This document shows, in pieces, positions 50,298 through 59,106 of a DNA stretch of 64,000 bases. The translations under genes were made by a program, and so were the position numbers. The notes below the pieces were generated by a model. It did not search any database. It was not told where the DNA came from and worked only from the letters and a program-made list of their open reading frames with translations. Each line of letters begins with the position of its first letter. The first letter of the stretch is position 1. The stretch lies in assembly GCF_000586555.1 (NCBI RefSeq), contig NZ_AZUC01000018.1:1-64000 (forward strand). The letters run 5' to 3'. This DNA is from Sporosarcina sp. D27 (GTDB lineage: Bacteria > Bacillota > Bacilli > Bacillales_A > Planococcaceae).

Positions 50298-52406
50298 TTA
50301 TTCAGAAGCATTACGCCTTTTCGGAAACTTTTCAAGAAATTCACGAATTTCTGTAGCTGGAATTGGACGGCTATAAAAATAGCCTTGGCCCTCTCTGCAA
50401 CCAAGTTGCCTAACAATATCTGCTTGTTCTGCTGTTTCAATTCCTTCTGCTATGACATTCATCCCAGCAGTGTCCGCCATTGTAACAATCGCTTTTATGA
50501 TCGCACGGCTATTTTCACTCGTTTCAATATCCCGAACAAATGACATGTCAATTTTCAATGTTTCCGCAGGGAATTCCTTTATATAACTGAACGAACTAAA
50601 CCCGGTTCCAAAATCATCTATGGATACAACGAATCCAAGGTCTCGCAACCGTCTAAGAGACGAACTCATTTCCAACCGGTCTGCAAAAGCACTCTCTGTC
50701 ACTTCCATTTCAATACATGCAGGATCTAATCCAGTCTTCTCTAGTAGTGATTGAACAAATGGAATAAGATCTGGACTCTCTAATTGGACCGCCGAGAGGT
50801 TGACCGCTACTGTTATAGGCACTGTACCAACAGCCTGAAGTTGCTTTGCTTTTTTAAACGCTTCTTCTAAAATCCATTCTCCAAGAGGAATGATAATCTT
50901 CGTTTCTTCTGCTAGCCCGATGAATTTGTCGGGAGGAATTCGTCCAAGATCAGGATGTTGCCATCTAACTAGCGCTTCAAATCCAACGATTACTTCTTTG
51001 TCCAGATCAACTTTCGACTGATATTCCAATAGAAAATGTTCCTCTTTAACACTTTTCCGAAGCTCGTTTTCTAAAATAATTCGATCTAACGATTCAGAAT
51101 ACATATCAGGAACAAAAATTGCACTTCCTGAACCCCCTTGTTCTTTTACATACTGCATCGCTTGCTGTGTCGTTGTAATCCAACCAGGCACTTCAGTTGC
51201 ATGAATAGGATATACAGACAGTCCACAGCTTACAGAAGGATTATATAATTGCCCCGCCACTTCAACAGGTGCTTCTATTATTTTCTGCAATGCACAAGTC
51301 CACTCAAATAGTTCTTCGGGGGACTTATCGCTTTTTATGACAAAAGCAAACTCATCTCCAGCCGTTCTTCCGCACAGCTCCCCATCCAGATACAAAGAAA
51401 GCCGCTCTGCAATTTTTTTAAGAATTTCATCGCCCCGATCATGACCAAACGTTTCATTGGCATAACGCAGTTTGTCAATGTTTAGGTGGACTAATCCAAG
51501 CAATTCGTCCGTATTTTTTACTCGATCTATTTCAACGAACAATCCTTTTAAAAATGATCTTCGATTTAATAGGCCAGTTAACTGGTCAATGGATGATAAG
51601 TCCAAAATGAGTTTTTCTTGTTGTTTTACAGCCGTGTTATCCTGTATGACCAAAACGCTGTATCCTACATATTCCCCTTCAGTTGTAATACGTGACAAAC
51701 TACCACGCATTTGCATATTGCAGTTTTGATTTACTTTTAAACGGAATTCTACCGATACCTCTTGTACTTGTGACTGATTTATACGATGAAGGGCGTCCCT
51801 TAAGTTGTCTAGATCCTCACTTACCATCGCCTTCAATAAATCAGGATTTGAGTCGCCGATTAATTTTTCAATTGACGGCGATTGGTAGTGAATTCTGCCT
51901 TCTTCATCTACGACAGCAATATAGTCACCCGAGTTTTCTGTAATCAGCCGATACAACTCTGCTTGTTTTCGTAATGTTACTTCTATGTTTTTCTTTTCAG
52001 TTATGTCATGTCGAATCGAAATATATTGTTTCGGAGTTCCTTTTTCATTTAAGAACGGCACAATTGTGGTATCCACCCAATAGTGAGAACCATCTTTAGC
52101 GCGATTGCAGATTTCTCCTCGCCAGATCCTCCCTTGACCAATTGTCTTCCACATTTCTTTGAAAAATGATTTTGGGTGAAATCCTGAATTGACAATGCGT
52201 TGATTTGCCCCTATGAGCTCATCTTGAGAGTATTGTGAGAGGTTTGAGAAAAACTCGTTTGCATAAATAATTTCTCCGGTTCTATCCGTAATCGCTACAA
52301 TTGCAGAATTATCTATGGCATATACGATGTCGTTCAACAATTGTGAGACCTCTAGTTGTGGTTGACGATGAACTAAGTTATGAATCATATCCTGATGGTT
52401 CGTCAT
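50298..52406 (-). CDS. PAS-PAS-GGDEF-EAL cyclic-di-GMP protein
   Basis: 702-aa cytosolic protein. PAS 1 (about residues 20-145), PAS 2 (about 150-270), GGDEF (about 280-430) and EAL (about 440-690). The GGDEF motif reads AGDEF, a first-Gly change that may reduce cyclase activity; the domain may instead bind GTP. The EAL domain keeps EALVRW, NLSAVQ, DDFGTG and the later EGIET, so it should be an active phosphodiesterase. No membrane helix, so the PAS domains sense a cytosolic cue. It lies between the arginase gene and the tRNA terminator. Confidence 0.92.
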   Translation of the reverse strand: MTNHQDMIHNLVHRQPQLEVSQLLNDIVYAIDNSAIVAITDRTGEIIYANEFFSNLSQYSQDELIGANQRIVNSGFHPKSFFKEMWKTIGQGRIWRGEICNRAKDGSHYWVDTTIVPFLNEKGTPKQYISIRHDITEKKNIEVTLRKQAELYRLITENSGDYIAVVDEEGRIHYQSPSIEKLIGDSNPDLLKAMVSEDLDNLRDALHRINQSQVQEVSVEFRLKVNQNCNMQMRGSLSRITTEGEYVGYSVLVIQDNTAVKQQEKLILDLSSIDQLTGLLNRRSFLKGLFVEIDRVKNTDELLGLVHLNIDKLRYANETFGHDRGDEILKKIAERLSLYLDGELCGRTAGDEFAFVIKSDKSPEELFEWTCALQKIIEAPVEVAGQLYNPSVSCGLSVYPIHATEVPGWITTTQQAMQYVKEQGGSGSAIFVPDMYSESLDRIILENELRKSVKEEHFLLEYQSKVDLDKEVIVGFEALVRWQHPDLGRIPPDKFIGLAEETKIIIPLGEWILEEAFKKAKQLQAVGTVPITVAVNLSAVQLESPDLIPFVQSLLEKTGLDPACIEMEVTESAFADRLEMSSSLRRLRDLGFVVSIDDFGTGFSSFSYIKEFPAETLKIDMSFVRDIETSENSRAIIKAIVTMADTAGMNVIAEGIETAEQADIVRQLGCREGQGYFYSRPIPATEIREFLEKFPKRRNASE

Positions 52407-52471
52407 GTGACACCTCTTTCATCAAGGAACCGACTGGAACCTGTGAGTATTCATATTAATAGATATAAGAC

Positions 52472-52503
52472 AAAAAAACCCTTTCCGTTGAGCTAGGAAG
52501 GGA
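52472..52503 (-). terminator. Terminator downstream of the tRNA cluster
   Basis: CCCTTCC and GGAAAGGG pair with a small bulge and are followed on the minus strand by seven Ts. It lies between the tRNAs and the EAL gene. Confidence 0.65.
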
Positions 52504-52616
52504 CGAGGACGTTCTATTTTAACTATCGGTTTGTTTTAAACACTTTTTAAAAGATCATTTTTTCGAATTATTTCAAGAGTAATGTCATATTGTAACTAGG
52601 ATTTCCAATTATTTTG

Positions 52617-52670
52617 TATTGCTCCAAATACCTTACGGTATTTCTCGCAAAAATTTTTAAAACGAAGTTT
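52617..52670. repeat. 54-bp direct repeat, copy A
   Basis: Same 54 bases as copy B (52730-52783) with one change (CCTTACGG against CCTCACGG), 113 bp apart. Contains the inverted repeat AAATACC-TTAC-GGTATTT. It appears to be a partial duplication of the 3' flank of tRNA-Gln. Confidence 0.88.
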
Positions 52671-52729
52671 ATATGTGTAATCCTAGTATCTATTGCAGGT
52701 TTTATACAGAGTTTTCTTTTCTTGCATGG

Positions 52730-52783
52730 TATTGCTCCAAATACCTCACGGTATTTCTCGCAAAAATTTTTAAAACGAAGTTT
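52730..52783. repeat. 54-bp direct repeat, copy B
   Basis: Second copy, adjoining the 3' side of tRNA-Gln. Its end takes part in the tRNA terminator hairpin, which copy A lacks. Confidence 0.88.
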
Positions 52784-52793
52784 TAAAAATTTT
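52763..52793 (-). terminator. AT-rich hairpin directly after tRNA-Gln
   Basis: AAAATTTTTAAAAC (52763-52776) and its complement (52780-52793) form a perfect 14-bp stem with a 3-nt loop, touching the encoded CCA end, followed on the minus strand by TTTT. Could be a processing or termination signal. Confidence 0.5.
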
Positions 52794-52867
52794 GGCTGGG
52801 GTAGCTGGATTCGAACCAACGAGTGACGGAGTCAAAGTCCGTTGCCTTACCGCTTGGCTATACCCCA
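52793..52867 (-). tRNA. tRNA-Gln (anticodon TTG)
   Basis: Cloverleaf on the minus strand starting TGGGGTATAGCCAAGC, anticodon loop CTTTGAC (TTG), T-loop GGTTCGAATCC and encoded CCA. Last gene of the five-tRNA cluster. Confidence 0.95.
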
Positions 52868-52950
52868 GTAATTAAAAAAATCGGCTCATCTCTGCGCCGG
52901 AGTACTACTAATAAAGATAACCAATCTTTTAAAAGACTATACATGGAAAA

Positions 52951-53035
52951 TGGTGGTGGGGGACGGATTCGAACCGCCGAACCCGGAGGGAGCGGATTTA
53001 CAGTCCGCCGCGTTTAGCCACTTCGCTACCCCACC
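52951..53035 (-). tRNA. tRNA-Tyr (anticodon GTA)
   Basis: 85-nt class II tRNA with a long variable arm, anticodon loop CTGTAAA (GTA) and encoded CCA. Confidence 0.95.
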
Positions 53036-53102
53036 ATTAGTTAATTGTTGATAAGCGTGCATGGCGACATCGCTTATCTGCTATGTACTACTGAAACAAA
53101 CA

Positions 53103-53177
53103 TGGTGACCCCTACGGGATTCGAACCCGTGTTACCGCCGTGAAAGGGCGGTGTCTTAACCGCTTGACCAAGGGGCC
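53103..53177 (-). tRNA. tRNA-Glu (anticodon TTC)
   Basis: Starts GGCCCCTTGGTCAAGC, anticodon loop CTTTCAC (TTC), encoded CCA. Confidence 0.95.
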
Positions 53178-53220
53178 ATATTTATAGCTAAACCGTCGCC
53201 AGCTGTTTAAAACAGATTAC

Positions 53221-53296
53221 TGGAGCTTCCAACCGGATTCGAACCGGTGACCTCTTCCTTACCATGGAAGCACTCTACCTACTGAGCTATGGAAGC
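53221..53296 (-). tRNA. tRNA-Thr (anticodon GGT)
   Basis: Starts GCTTCCATAGCTCAGTAGG, anticodon loop ATGGTAA (GGT), encoded CCA. Confidence 0.95.
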
Positions 53297-53310
53297 ATAG
53301 GTATGGAAAA

Positions 53311-53385
53311 TGGCTCCGCAGGTAGGACTCGAACCTACGACCGATCGGTTAACAGCCGATTGCTCTACCACTGAGCTACTGCGGA
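53311..53385 (-). tRNA. tRNA-Asn (anticodon GTT)
   Basis: Starts TCCGCAGTAGCTCAGTGG, anticodon loop CTGTTAA (GTT), encoded CCA. First gene of the cluster Asn-Thr-Glu-Tyr-Gln. Confidence 0.95.
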
Positions 53386-53564
53386 ATAATAGTATTAGCT
53401 TCTATCGAACAACGAAAATTATACCACAACTTCTAAAAATAGCAATAAGTTTTTTTATCGCGTTCTCTTCGTCTATTGACGACTTTTACATAATAGCATG
53501 TGGTGCGCATAACGGTCAAGCCTTCATCATAAAGTACAGTAAACATGTTGGAAAGGAGCTTGTT

Positions 53565-54227
53565 GTGCTAAAAAAAATAGGTTGGATCATTATCATTTGT
53601 ACGCTAATTTTCGTATTATGGCCCTCTTCCATTACAGCTCCTCAGATATTGAGTGTGTTCAAACTAACACAGGAACCCGATGTTGTTGTTAGAGGTACAT
53701 CCGGCTCGGCTCTGACTTTGGATATTTCTTTTGGCGACTCTGCTCTTGAAAACTGGATTGCAGAGCTAGAAGCCCCTTATCCTTTGTTACTAGTAGATAC
53801 TGCTTGGGCAATGCGCTTCCCGGACTCTGCTGAACTCATTCGCAAAAAGAATATTCCTGTTGCTCTTTTAGGTAAAGATGGAGCCGCCTATGAGGAAGAT
53901 TCTGCCCTCTTCACTAAGCAGTTAGAGGAATTCACGACCCTATTCGAGAAAAAACCTCTTTGGTTCCGTACAAGCGATGAAGTCTTTCCAAAACTACTTC
54001 AAGAATCCTTATGGAAGCATGAAATAAATGCTCTCGGTTCCACTTTACGTTGGAAAGGAGGAAAACTCCCTCCTCATAAAAAAGGTGAAATATTAACCGT
54101 ATCCCTAGAGCGCAAGGGAAAAACAACTTTGGATGATATCGATCGATTATTAGCCAGTCGTGAATTTCAATCCGTGGAAGATGTATTATTTGCGACAGAT
54201 GTCAAAACCAAAAAGATTCCTGAATGA
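53565..54227 (+). CDS. Degenerate polysaccharide-deacetylase-like protein at the pdaB position
   Basis: 220-aa protein with an N-terminal membrane anchor (about residues 4-20) and an extracytoplasmic domain. VRGTSGSALTLDISFGDSAL and LIRKKNIPVALLGKDG look like the first strands of a NodB-type deacetylase, but the metal/catalytic TFDDGP-type motif reads TLDISFGD, so activity is doubtful (inference). Its place next to kbaA and gerD is that of ybaN/pdaB in B. subtilis, which supports relationship. GTG start with AAAGGAG before it; the open frame upstream overlaps tRNA-Asn and is not coding. Confidence 0.65.
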   Translation: MLKKIGWIIIICTLIFVLWPSSITAPQILSVFKLTQEPDVVVRGTSGSALTLDISFGDSALENWIAELEAPYPLLLVDTAWAMRFPDSAELIRKKNIPVALLGKDGAAYEEDSALFTKQLEEFTTLFEKKPLWFRTSDEVFPKLLQESLWKHEINALGSTLRWKGGKLPPHKKGEILTVSLERKGKTTLDDIDRLLASREFQSVEDVLFATDVKTKKIPE

Positions 54228-54273
54228 CAAAAGACGCACATCTGGCAATTTTCTCCAGTGTGCGTCTTTTGTT
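54226..54273. terminator. Bidirectional terminator
   Basis: AAAAGACGCACA (54229-54240) pairs with TGTGCGTCTTTT (54259-54270) plus an inner CTGG/CCAG, with T-runs on both strands. Confidence 0.88.
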
Positions 54274-54949
54274 ATTTTGCATTGGCAGCTTTTTGTTTTC
54301 TGCGCTCTGCTTTTCTTGCATCTAATCTTAGTTTGTCCTCATCAGACTTGCGATTGTACTTCGGAAGCGCGAGGAGTTGATAGGCATTCACAGCGACAAG
54401 CGGGAATAGCATAATCGTCACCCATGTGTCGACTTCTCCTTTGCGGACCATCAAAGCTGGTAACCATTCAAGAGTTGTAATGACGATCATGAAAAACAAA
54501 GCGGAAATCAAGATATGTTTTTTAGTCCACTGTGCTTTGAACCAAGCCGTTACTGCTGCAGTTCCTACAAGTATCACAAGCAACACCATATAGAGAACAG
54601 TCCGTCCTGCATCATCTGAAGTCAGACGGAATCTGAAAAAGACTAAGTCAAAGAGAACAACGACGATCAACAGTAGTTGTACCCAATTCCAGAGTGTCAA
54701 CGTTCTAAACAAATTGACTCCGAACTGGTGAATGGTCAAATAGGCGAAGAATCCCATTTGTGCGATTACACTCATCGTAAACCCTAGAAATACCATCCAT
54801 AAAAAAGCACCTAAAAACTGGACATATTCTCCTGTTGATAAGTATGAGTAAAAAAAGTTCCAACGAACAATCAGTCCGACAAGTCCAGTAATAGCGCCAC
54901 CTAAAAGTAGAGCCCGTATGAAAAATTTAATCCAATTTCGTATAGTCAC
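54272..54949 (-). CDS. kbaA: KinB-signalling pathway activation protein KbaA
   Basis: 225-aa membrane protein with six helices (about residues 10-30, 43-70, 85-105, 117-135, 145-165 and 170-195) and a highly charged, Lys/Arg-rich tail (about 200-225). In B. subtilis KbaA is needed for KinB-dependent entry into sporulation. Identity rests on membrane layout and on its place beside gerD and the pdaB-like gene. Divergent from gerD; convergent with the pdaB-like gene. Confidence 0.82.
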   Translation of the reverse strand: MTIRNWIKFFIRALLLGGAITGLVGLIVRWNFFYSYLSTGEYVQFLGAFLWMVFLGFTMSVIAQMGFFAYLTIHQFGVNLFRTLTLWNWVQLLLIVVVLFDLVFFRFRLTSDDAGRTVLYMVLLVILVGTAAVTAWFKAQWTKKHILISALFFMIVITTLEWLPALMVRKGEVDTWVTIMLFPLVAVNAYQLLALPKYNRKSDEDKLRLDARKAERRKQKAANAK

Positions 54950-55088
54950 AGCAGCGTTCCTCCGTTTTAATTACTGATTCTAGTGTAACAGCGATTTATC
55001 GAAAAATCTATTTCATTCAACAGTCTTTGCATAATATGCGCAAAGTTGTGAACAATAATTGAAAAGCCAGTGGAGGGATTTCAAATTC

Positions 55089-55688
55089 ATGAGAAAATTA
55101 GTAATGTATCTGCTCCCTGTCCTATTCGTCTTATCCGCATGTAGCAATGCACAAAACGCATCCCCTTCTTACGATGAAACAAAAAAGATGATGACTGATG
55201 CGATACAAACGGAGGAAGGGAAAAAAGCGATCAGACAGTTGCTGACGGAAGAAGAATTCAGAAAACAGCTCGTCCTTGAACAACCAGAAGTAACTTCCGC
55301 CATCGAATCGACGTTACTTTCAAAAGAAGGAAAAGATTTTTGGAAAGAAACGTTCGATGATCCAAAGTTCCAAAAAACAATTGCTTCCAGTATGAAGGAT
55401 CAGCAACAAGAAATTATGAAAGCTTTGATGAACGATGCGTCATTCCAAAAAGAGCTTGAAGAGTTCTTTGGCACTCCTGATATGCAAAAACAGCTAGAAA
55501 ACATCTTGCACTCTGGCTCTTTGAAAAAGGAATTTGAAAAAGCAATTGAAGAAACGATTAGCAGTCCCTTGCTCCAAGCAAAATGGCAAGAACTCATTTT
55601 GCAGGCAGGAGAAGTGAAGCCAGTTGAAAAAGACGATAAGAAAAAGAAAAAAGAAGATGACAAAGAAGAAAGCGGAGGGGGAAAGTAA
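55089..55688 (+). CDS. gerD: Spore germination lipoprotein GerD
   Basis: 199-aa lipoprotein (signal MRKLVMYLLPVLFVLSAC, Cys near residue 18) that in spores clusters nutrient receptors into the germinosome. The mature part is alpha-helical and Glu/Gln/Lys-rich (repeated FQK and helix-turn segments), ending in a very charged Lys/Asp/Glu tail and GGGK. Length and place between salA and kbaA match GerD. ATG at 55089 begins the signal peptide; the GGAGGG before it is about 12 bp away. Expected to be forespore-expressed, but I did not see a clear SigG promoter. Confidence 0.9.
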   Translation: MRKLVMYLLPVLFVLSACSNAQNASPSYDETKKMMTDAIQTEEGKKAIRQLLTEEEFRKQLVLEQPEVTSAIESTLLSKEGKDFWKETFDDPKFQKTIASSMKDQQQEIMKALMNDASFQKELEEFFGTPDMQKQLENILHSGSLKKEFEKAIEETISSPLLQAKWQELILQAGEVKPVEKDDKKKKKEDDKEESGGGK

Positions 55689-55703
55689 CCCACTCCGCTT
55701 TTA
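55671..55703. terminator. Bidirectional terminator between gerD and salA
   Basis: AGCGGAG (55671-55677) pairs with CTCCGCT (55693-55699), followed by TTTTA; it overlaps the gerD stop. Confidence 0.6.
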
Positions 55704-55704
55704 C

Positions 55705-56763
55705 TTATTTCTGGATTTTATCCACAACGTTTTGAGCAATTTCCAAGTAAATCTGTCCAATCGGATGGTCAGCTGCGTAAACCGATGGTGCGAAGTCCTT
55801 TTCATCCCAATCAGGTTGCCCTAGTGGAATTTGGCCAAGCAATTCTGTGCGAAGTTCCTCAGCAAGCCTCTTTCCGCCACCAGAACCGAAAACAAACTCC
55901 TTTTCACCCGTTTGTTTGGATTCAAACCAAGACATGTTTTCAATAACTCCTAGCAACGCGTGGTCTGTTTGCAACGCCATTGCACCCGCACGAGCAGCGA
56001 CGAACGCAGCTGTTGGATGTGGTGTTGTCACTACGATTTCTTTAGAGGCAGGAATCATCTGGTGAATATCGAGCGCAACATCACCAGTACCCGGTGGTAA
56101 GTCGAGGATCATATAATCCAATTCTCCCCATTCCACGTCTCTGAAAAACTGGTCGAGTACTTTACCAAGCATCGGTCCACGCCAAACGACAGGTGCATTA
56201 TCTTCAACGAAGAAGCCCATTGAAATGACTTTAACACCTTTACGCTCAACAGGAATAATCCGATCTCCACGGATTACAGGTGATTCTGTAACCCCCATCA
56301 TATCTGGAACACTAAAACCGTAAATATCTGAGTCAATTAGCCCTACTTTTTTACCAAGACGAGCAAGACCAACTGCTAAGTTAACGGAAACTGTCGACTT
56401 CCCAACTCCACCTTTACCTGACGCAATGGAGATGAACGTCACATCATTGATAGGAGATAGTAAATCTTGGGCTTCTGCAGCTGTCGCAGTTCCACGGAAT
56501 TTCTCCAATGTCTCTTGAGGCAATTCTTCAAATCGAATTCCCACCGAATCAGCACCCGCAGCCTTTAGAACCTCGACAACTTTTGTTTGAAGGGTCATTT
56601 GCTCAGCTGTGTTCACTTTAGCAATTGCCAATTTCACACTCACATGCGCTTTTTCAGGCTTGATGGTAATGCCGACGACCCCATCTGTTTCTGCCAAAGT
56701 TTTATGTAAAAAAGGATCGCTCATACCGCCAAGTAATTCACGTACTATTTCTTCATTTATCAC
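55705..56763 (-). CDS. salA: Mrp/NBP35-family ATPase SalA
   Basis: 352-aa P-loop ATPase of the Mrp/ApbC/NBP35 family. N-terminal MIP18-like domain (about residues 5-85), deviant Walker A GKGGVGKST (about 120), LIDSDIYG, DYMILDLPPGTGDV and TTPHPTAAF. In B. subtilis SalA regulates protease genes via scoC; relatives act as Fe-S carriers, although the CxxC of Fe-S binding NBP35 proteins is not visible here. GTG at 56763 follows GGAGTG at 7 bp and gives the family length; an ATG 33 bp upstream lacks a site. Confidence 0.9.
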   Translation of the reverse strand: MINEEIVRELLGGMSDPFLHKTLAETDGVVGITIKPEKAHVSVKLAIAKVNTAEQMTLQTKVVEVLKAAGADSVGIRFEELPQETLEKFRGTATAAEAQDLLSPINDVTFISIASGKGGVGKSTVSVNLAVGLARLGKKVGLIDSDIYGFSVPDMMGVTESPVIRGDRIIPVERKGVKVISMGFFVEDNAPVVWRGPMLGKVLDQFFRDVEWGELDYMILDLPPGTGDVALDIHQMIPASKEIVVTTPHPTAAFVAARAGAMALQTDHALLGVIENMSWFESKQTGEKEFVFGSGGGKRLAEELRTELLGQIPLGQPDWDEKDFAPSVYAADHPIGQIYLEIAQNVVDKIQK

Positions 56764-56841
56764 AACGGAACACTCCTTAGAGTTTAGTACATTCACCCCA
56801 AGTATATCATAGTCCGTCTTCCGAGTACGGCGATGCGCTTA

Positions 56842-57555
56842 TCATTTTTGGTCCATTAACTGATGTTTGACAACCCCTTCGACAATCGCATCCGCAACTT
56901 TTTTCCGATAATTAGTATCAGCCAGCAGTTTATGTTCTTCAGGATTTGAAATGAACCCTGTTTCAACGATGACAGAAGGAACTTGAATATTCTTCAGTAA
57001 GTACACACCTTTGATCTTCATAGCTTCACGGTCTGTATTCTTTAATTGGTCTTTAAACGCACTCTGGATCGATTTTGCAAGTGCTTCTCCACCTTTATGT
57101 CCTTCAGGATGGTAAAAAACCTGTGCCCCTCTCCACTGCGTCTGTGGGATCGCATTCACATGGACACTTAGAAACAAATCAGGTTCTTCAGTTTCGGCAA
57201 TCTTAACACGCATCTTAAGGTCTTCGAATTTGCGTTCTCGCATCGATGAGAACTCTTTATCTGGCGCATGCTCAGCGATGGCATCCCCAGATTTCGTACG
57301 CGTCATTACAACAGTAGCCCCTTTTTGTTTCAACTTCTTTTCCACTTCTTTTGTAATGGCAAGATTGACATCACTTTCAATAAGCTCTTTAGTAGATGCA
57401 CCACCATCTTCTCCTCCATGCCCTGCATCCAGCAGTACTTTGACGCCAGCTAGCTCCGCAGGCATGAAAAATGCACGATCCGAAGCATTTACTCCATACC
57501 AAACAACGCTTAAAGAACAAACTAATAGTAAGCCAATAATCATCACACGCTTCAT
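56842..57555 (-). CDS. cwlD: Germination-specific N-acetylmuramoyl-L-alanine amidase CwlD
   Basis: 237-aa Amidase_3 enzyme that acts with PdaA to form muramic-delta-lactam in spore cortex. N-terminal membrane or signal segment (about residues 3-25), zinc ligands in LLDAGHGGEDGG (His about 45), Glu in SDVNLAITKEV, His in LFLSVHVNAI and catalytic Glu in VIVETGFISN. Precedes salA by 78 bp in the same direction, as in B. subtilis. Confidence 0.94.
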   Translation of the reverse strand: MKRVMIIGLLLVCSLSVVWYGVNASDRAFFMPAELAGVKVLLDAGHGGEDGGASTKELIESDVNLAITKEVEKKLKQKGATVVMTRTKSGDAIAEHAPDKEFSSMRERKFEDLKMRVKIAETEEPDLFLSVHVNAIPQTQWRGAQVFYHPEGHKGGEALAKSIQSAFKDQLKNTDREAMKIKGVYLLKNIQVPSVIVETGFISNPEEHKLLADTNYRKKVADAIVEGVVKHQLMDQK

Positions 57556-57618
57556 ATGACACCGCCTTTTTCATTCACTATACGCGCGAGCGGTTTCTAA
57601 TATGACCAAGCATAGAAA

Positions 57619-57643
57619 AGACGCCTTCCTTTGAAAGACGTCT
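57619..57643 (-). terminator. Terminator of the rhodanese gene
   Basis: AGACG...CGTCT (57619-57623 with 57639-57643) with inner CTTCC/GAAAG pairing is followed on the minus strand by TTTTC. Confidence 0.65.
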
Positions 57644-57654
57644 GCAAGAGTTAC

Positions 57655-57951
57655 TTATTCGATTGGGCCCTGCCAGCTAAGCATACCGCCAGTCATATTG
57701 GTTACGTCATATCCTTCTTCTTCTAAAAACTGCGCTGCACGACCGCTTCTTCCGCCCGAGCGACAAATAATTGTATACGGCTTTGTTTTGTCGAGTTCTT
57801 CTAATCGAGCTGGAATTTCACCAAGTGGAATATGGATTGCACCAATGACTTTACCCGTCGCAATTTCATCCGATTCCCGAACGTCAACCATGTTAATCTG
57901 CTGACCTTCTTCTAACAACGTTTCCAATTCACTCGCTGTAATTTCTTTCAT
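57655..57951 (-). CDS. Rhodanese-like sulfurtransferase domain protein
   Basis: 98-aa single rhodanese domain. VDVRESDEIATGKVIGAIHI is the CH2A-type start and IICRSGGRSG carries the active-site Cys and loop. Such proteins move sulfane sulfur to acceptors or detoxify. AGGAGG precedes ATG. It follows the mscS-type gene by 52 bp in one direction and lies in an accessory group inserted between cwlD and rpsI. Confidence 0.92.
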   Translation of the reverse strand: MKEITASELETLLEEGQQINMVDVRESDEIATGKVIGAIHIPLGEIPARLEELDKTKPYTIICRSGGRSGRAAQFLEEEGYDVTNMTGGMLSWQGPIE

Positions 57952-58003
57952 CTTGTTTACCTCCTGTACGCTTGACTTGCTATGGGTATCATATACGTTT
58001 CAC

Positions 58004-58855
58004 TCAATCGCGTCCATTGCTTTCGCCTAGTTGCTCTTGCTGATGAATCACTTGATAGTTCAGTGGAAGTTCGATATTTGCTTCATCGAATGCTACCTTG
58101 ATGGCCTTCAGAAGGTCTCGTTCACATTCCCATTGCAGTCCATTTTCAACTTGACCAATCACTCGGAGCACGACGTTTGTGCCATCTATACTTTGCACTC
58201 CAATCGCATGCGGACCATCTTTAAAACGTTCATCACGCTGGAATTCATCACAAACCCGCTCCAACACACTAATCGCTTGGTCGACATCGTTGTAATAGCT
58301 AATCCCAACATCAACAAGAGCTCGCATGTTGCCACGTGAATGGTTTGCTACATTTTCGATAATGCGGTTCGGTAAGTAATTGAGAGTCCCATCGAACGCC
58401 CTTACTTTCGTAGTTCGTAAACCGATCTCTTCCACGACTCCGTCAATGCCCGCAACCGTTACATAATCATCCACTTCCATCTGTTGCTCCAGAAGGATGA
58501 AGAACCCTGTCACGACGTCACTCACAAGCCCTTGTGCACCGAATCCTATGGCTAGTCCAACAACACCAGCACCGGCGATAAGAGGGCCAATGCTCACACC
58601 GAATAGGGATAGCACGGTGCCAATAAAAATGAAGATCATTACATAAGAAAAAATATTTAAAAGTAATTTATCGAGTGTCTTAATGCGACCCGGTTTTGTC
58701 TTTCTAGTCAGAGACATCTTATGAATGGTCGCACTGATCATTTTTTTGCCTAAAGGAACCGCAATAGAAAAAGTCGCAATTATGACGGCAAGCTTGATAG
58801 CTGTTTCAATTATTTTATCCAGGTCAAAAGGGATTTTAGCAAAAAATTGCTCCAT
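58004..58855 (-). CDS. Small-conductance mechanosensitive channel (MscS family, YkuT-like)
   Basis: 283-aa channel. Three helices (about residues 15-35, 60-80 and 85-115), the last being the pore helix with GLAIGFGAQGLVSDVVTGFF; beta domain (about 130-180) with VDDYVTVAGIDGVVEEIGLRTTKVR; C-terminal alpha/beta domain to residue 275. Releases solutes on osmotic down-shock. Start at 58855 was preferred over an ATG 24 bp upstream because GTGAGG lies between, though spacing is long. Confidence 0.92.
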   Translation of the reverse strand: MEQFFAKIPFDLDKIIETAIKLAVIIATFSIAVPLGKKMISATIHKMSLTRKTKPGRIKTLDKLLLNIFSYVMIFIFIGTVLSLFGVSIGPLIAGAGVVGLAIGFGAQGLVSDVVTGFFILLEQQMEVDDYVTVAGIDGVVEEIGLRTTKVRAFDGTLNYLPNRIIENVANHSRGNMRALVDVGISYYNDVDQAISVLERVCDEFQRDERFKDGPHAIGVQSIDGTNVVLRVIGQVENGLQWECERDLLKAIKVAFDEANIELPLNYQVIHQQEQLGESNGRD

Positions 58856-59106
58856 TTTTAATAGAAACCTCACTTTCATGCTGTTGCATTAAAATAGCAT
58901 ACCCCATATGAAAACTTATTTTCAAGCAATTCGGTGCCCAGTTTACAAGTCAGAAAATTACTTTCAACTTCGACCTTTTTCACGTATAGGTAAATGTACA
59001 GCCTGGTTTTTGAATTTATCTTCCTATAGGTAGAAATCTTTTTATGTAATCACATTTCCTAGTTAGGTAATAGACTATGTTAAACACCAAAAGTAGGAGG
59101 AGTTCT

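Noticed and set aside
52617-52783. 54-bp repeats as attL/attR of an integrated element
   Set aside because: They contain no tRNA 3'-end sequence, are only 113 bp apart and enclose no gene.
53310-53564. N-terminal extension of the PdaB-like frame
   Set aside because: It overlaps tRNA-Asn; the GTG at 53565 has a good ribosome binding site and begins the membrane anchor.
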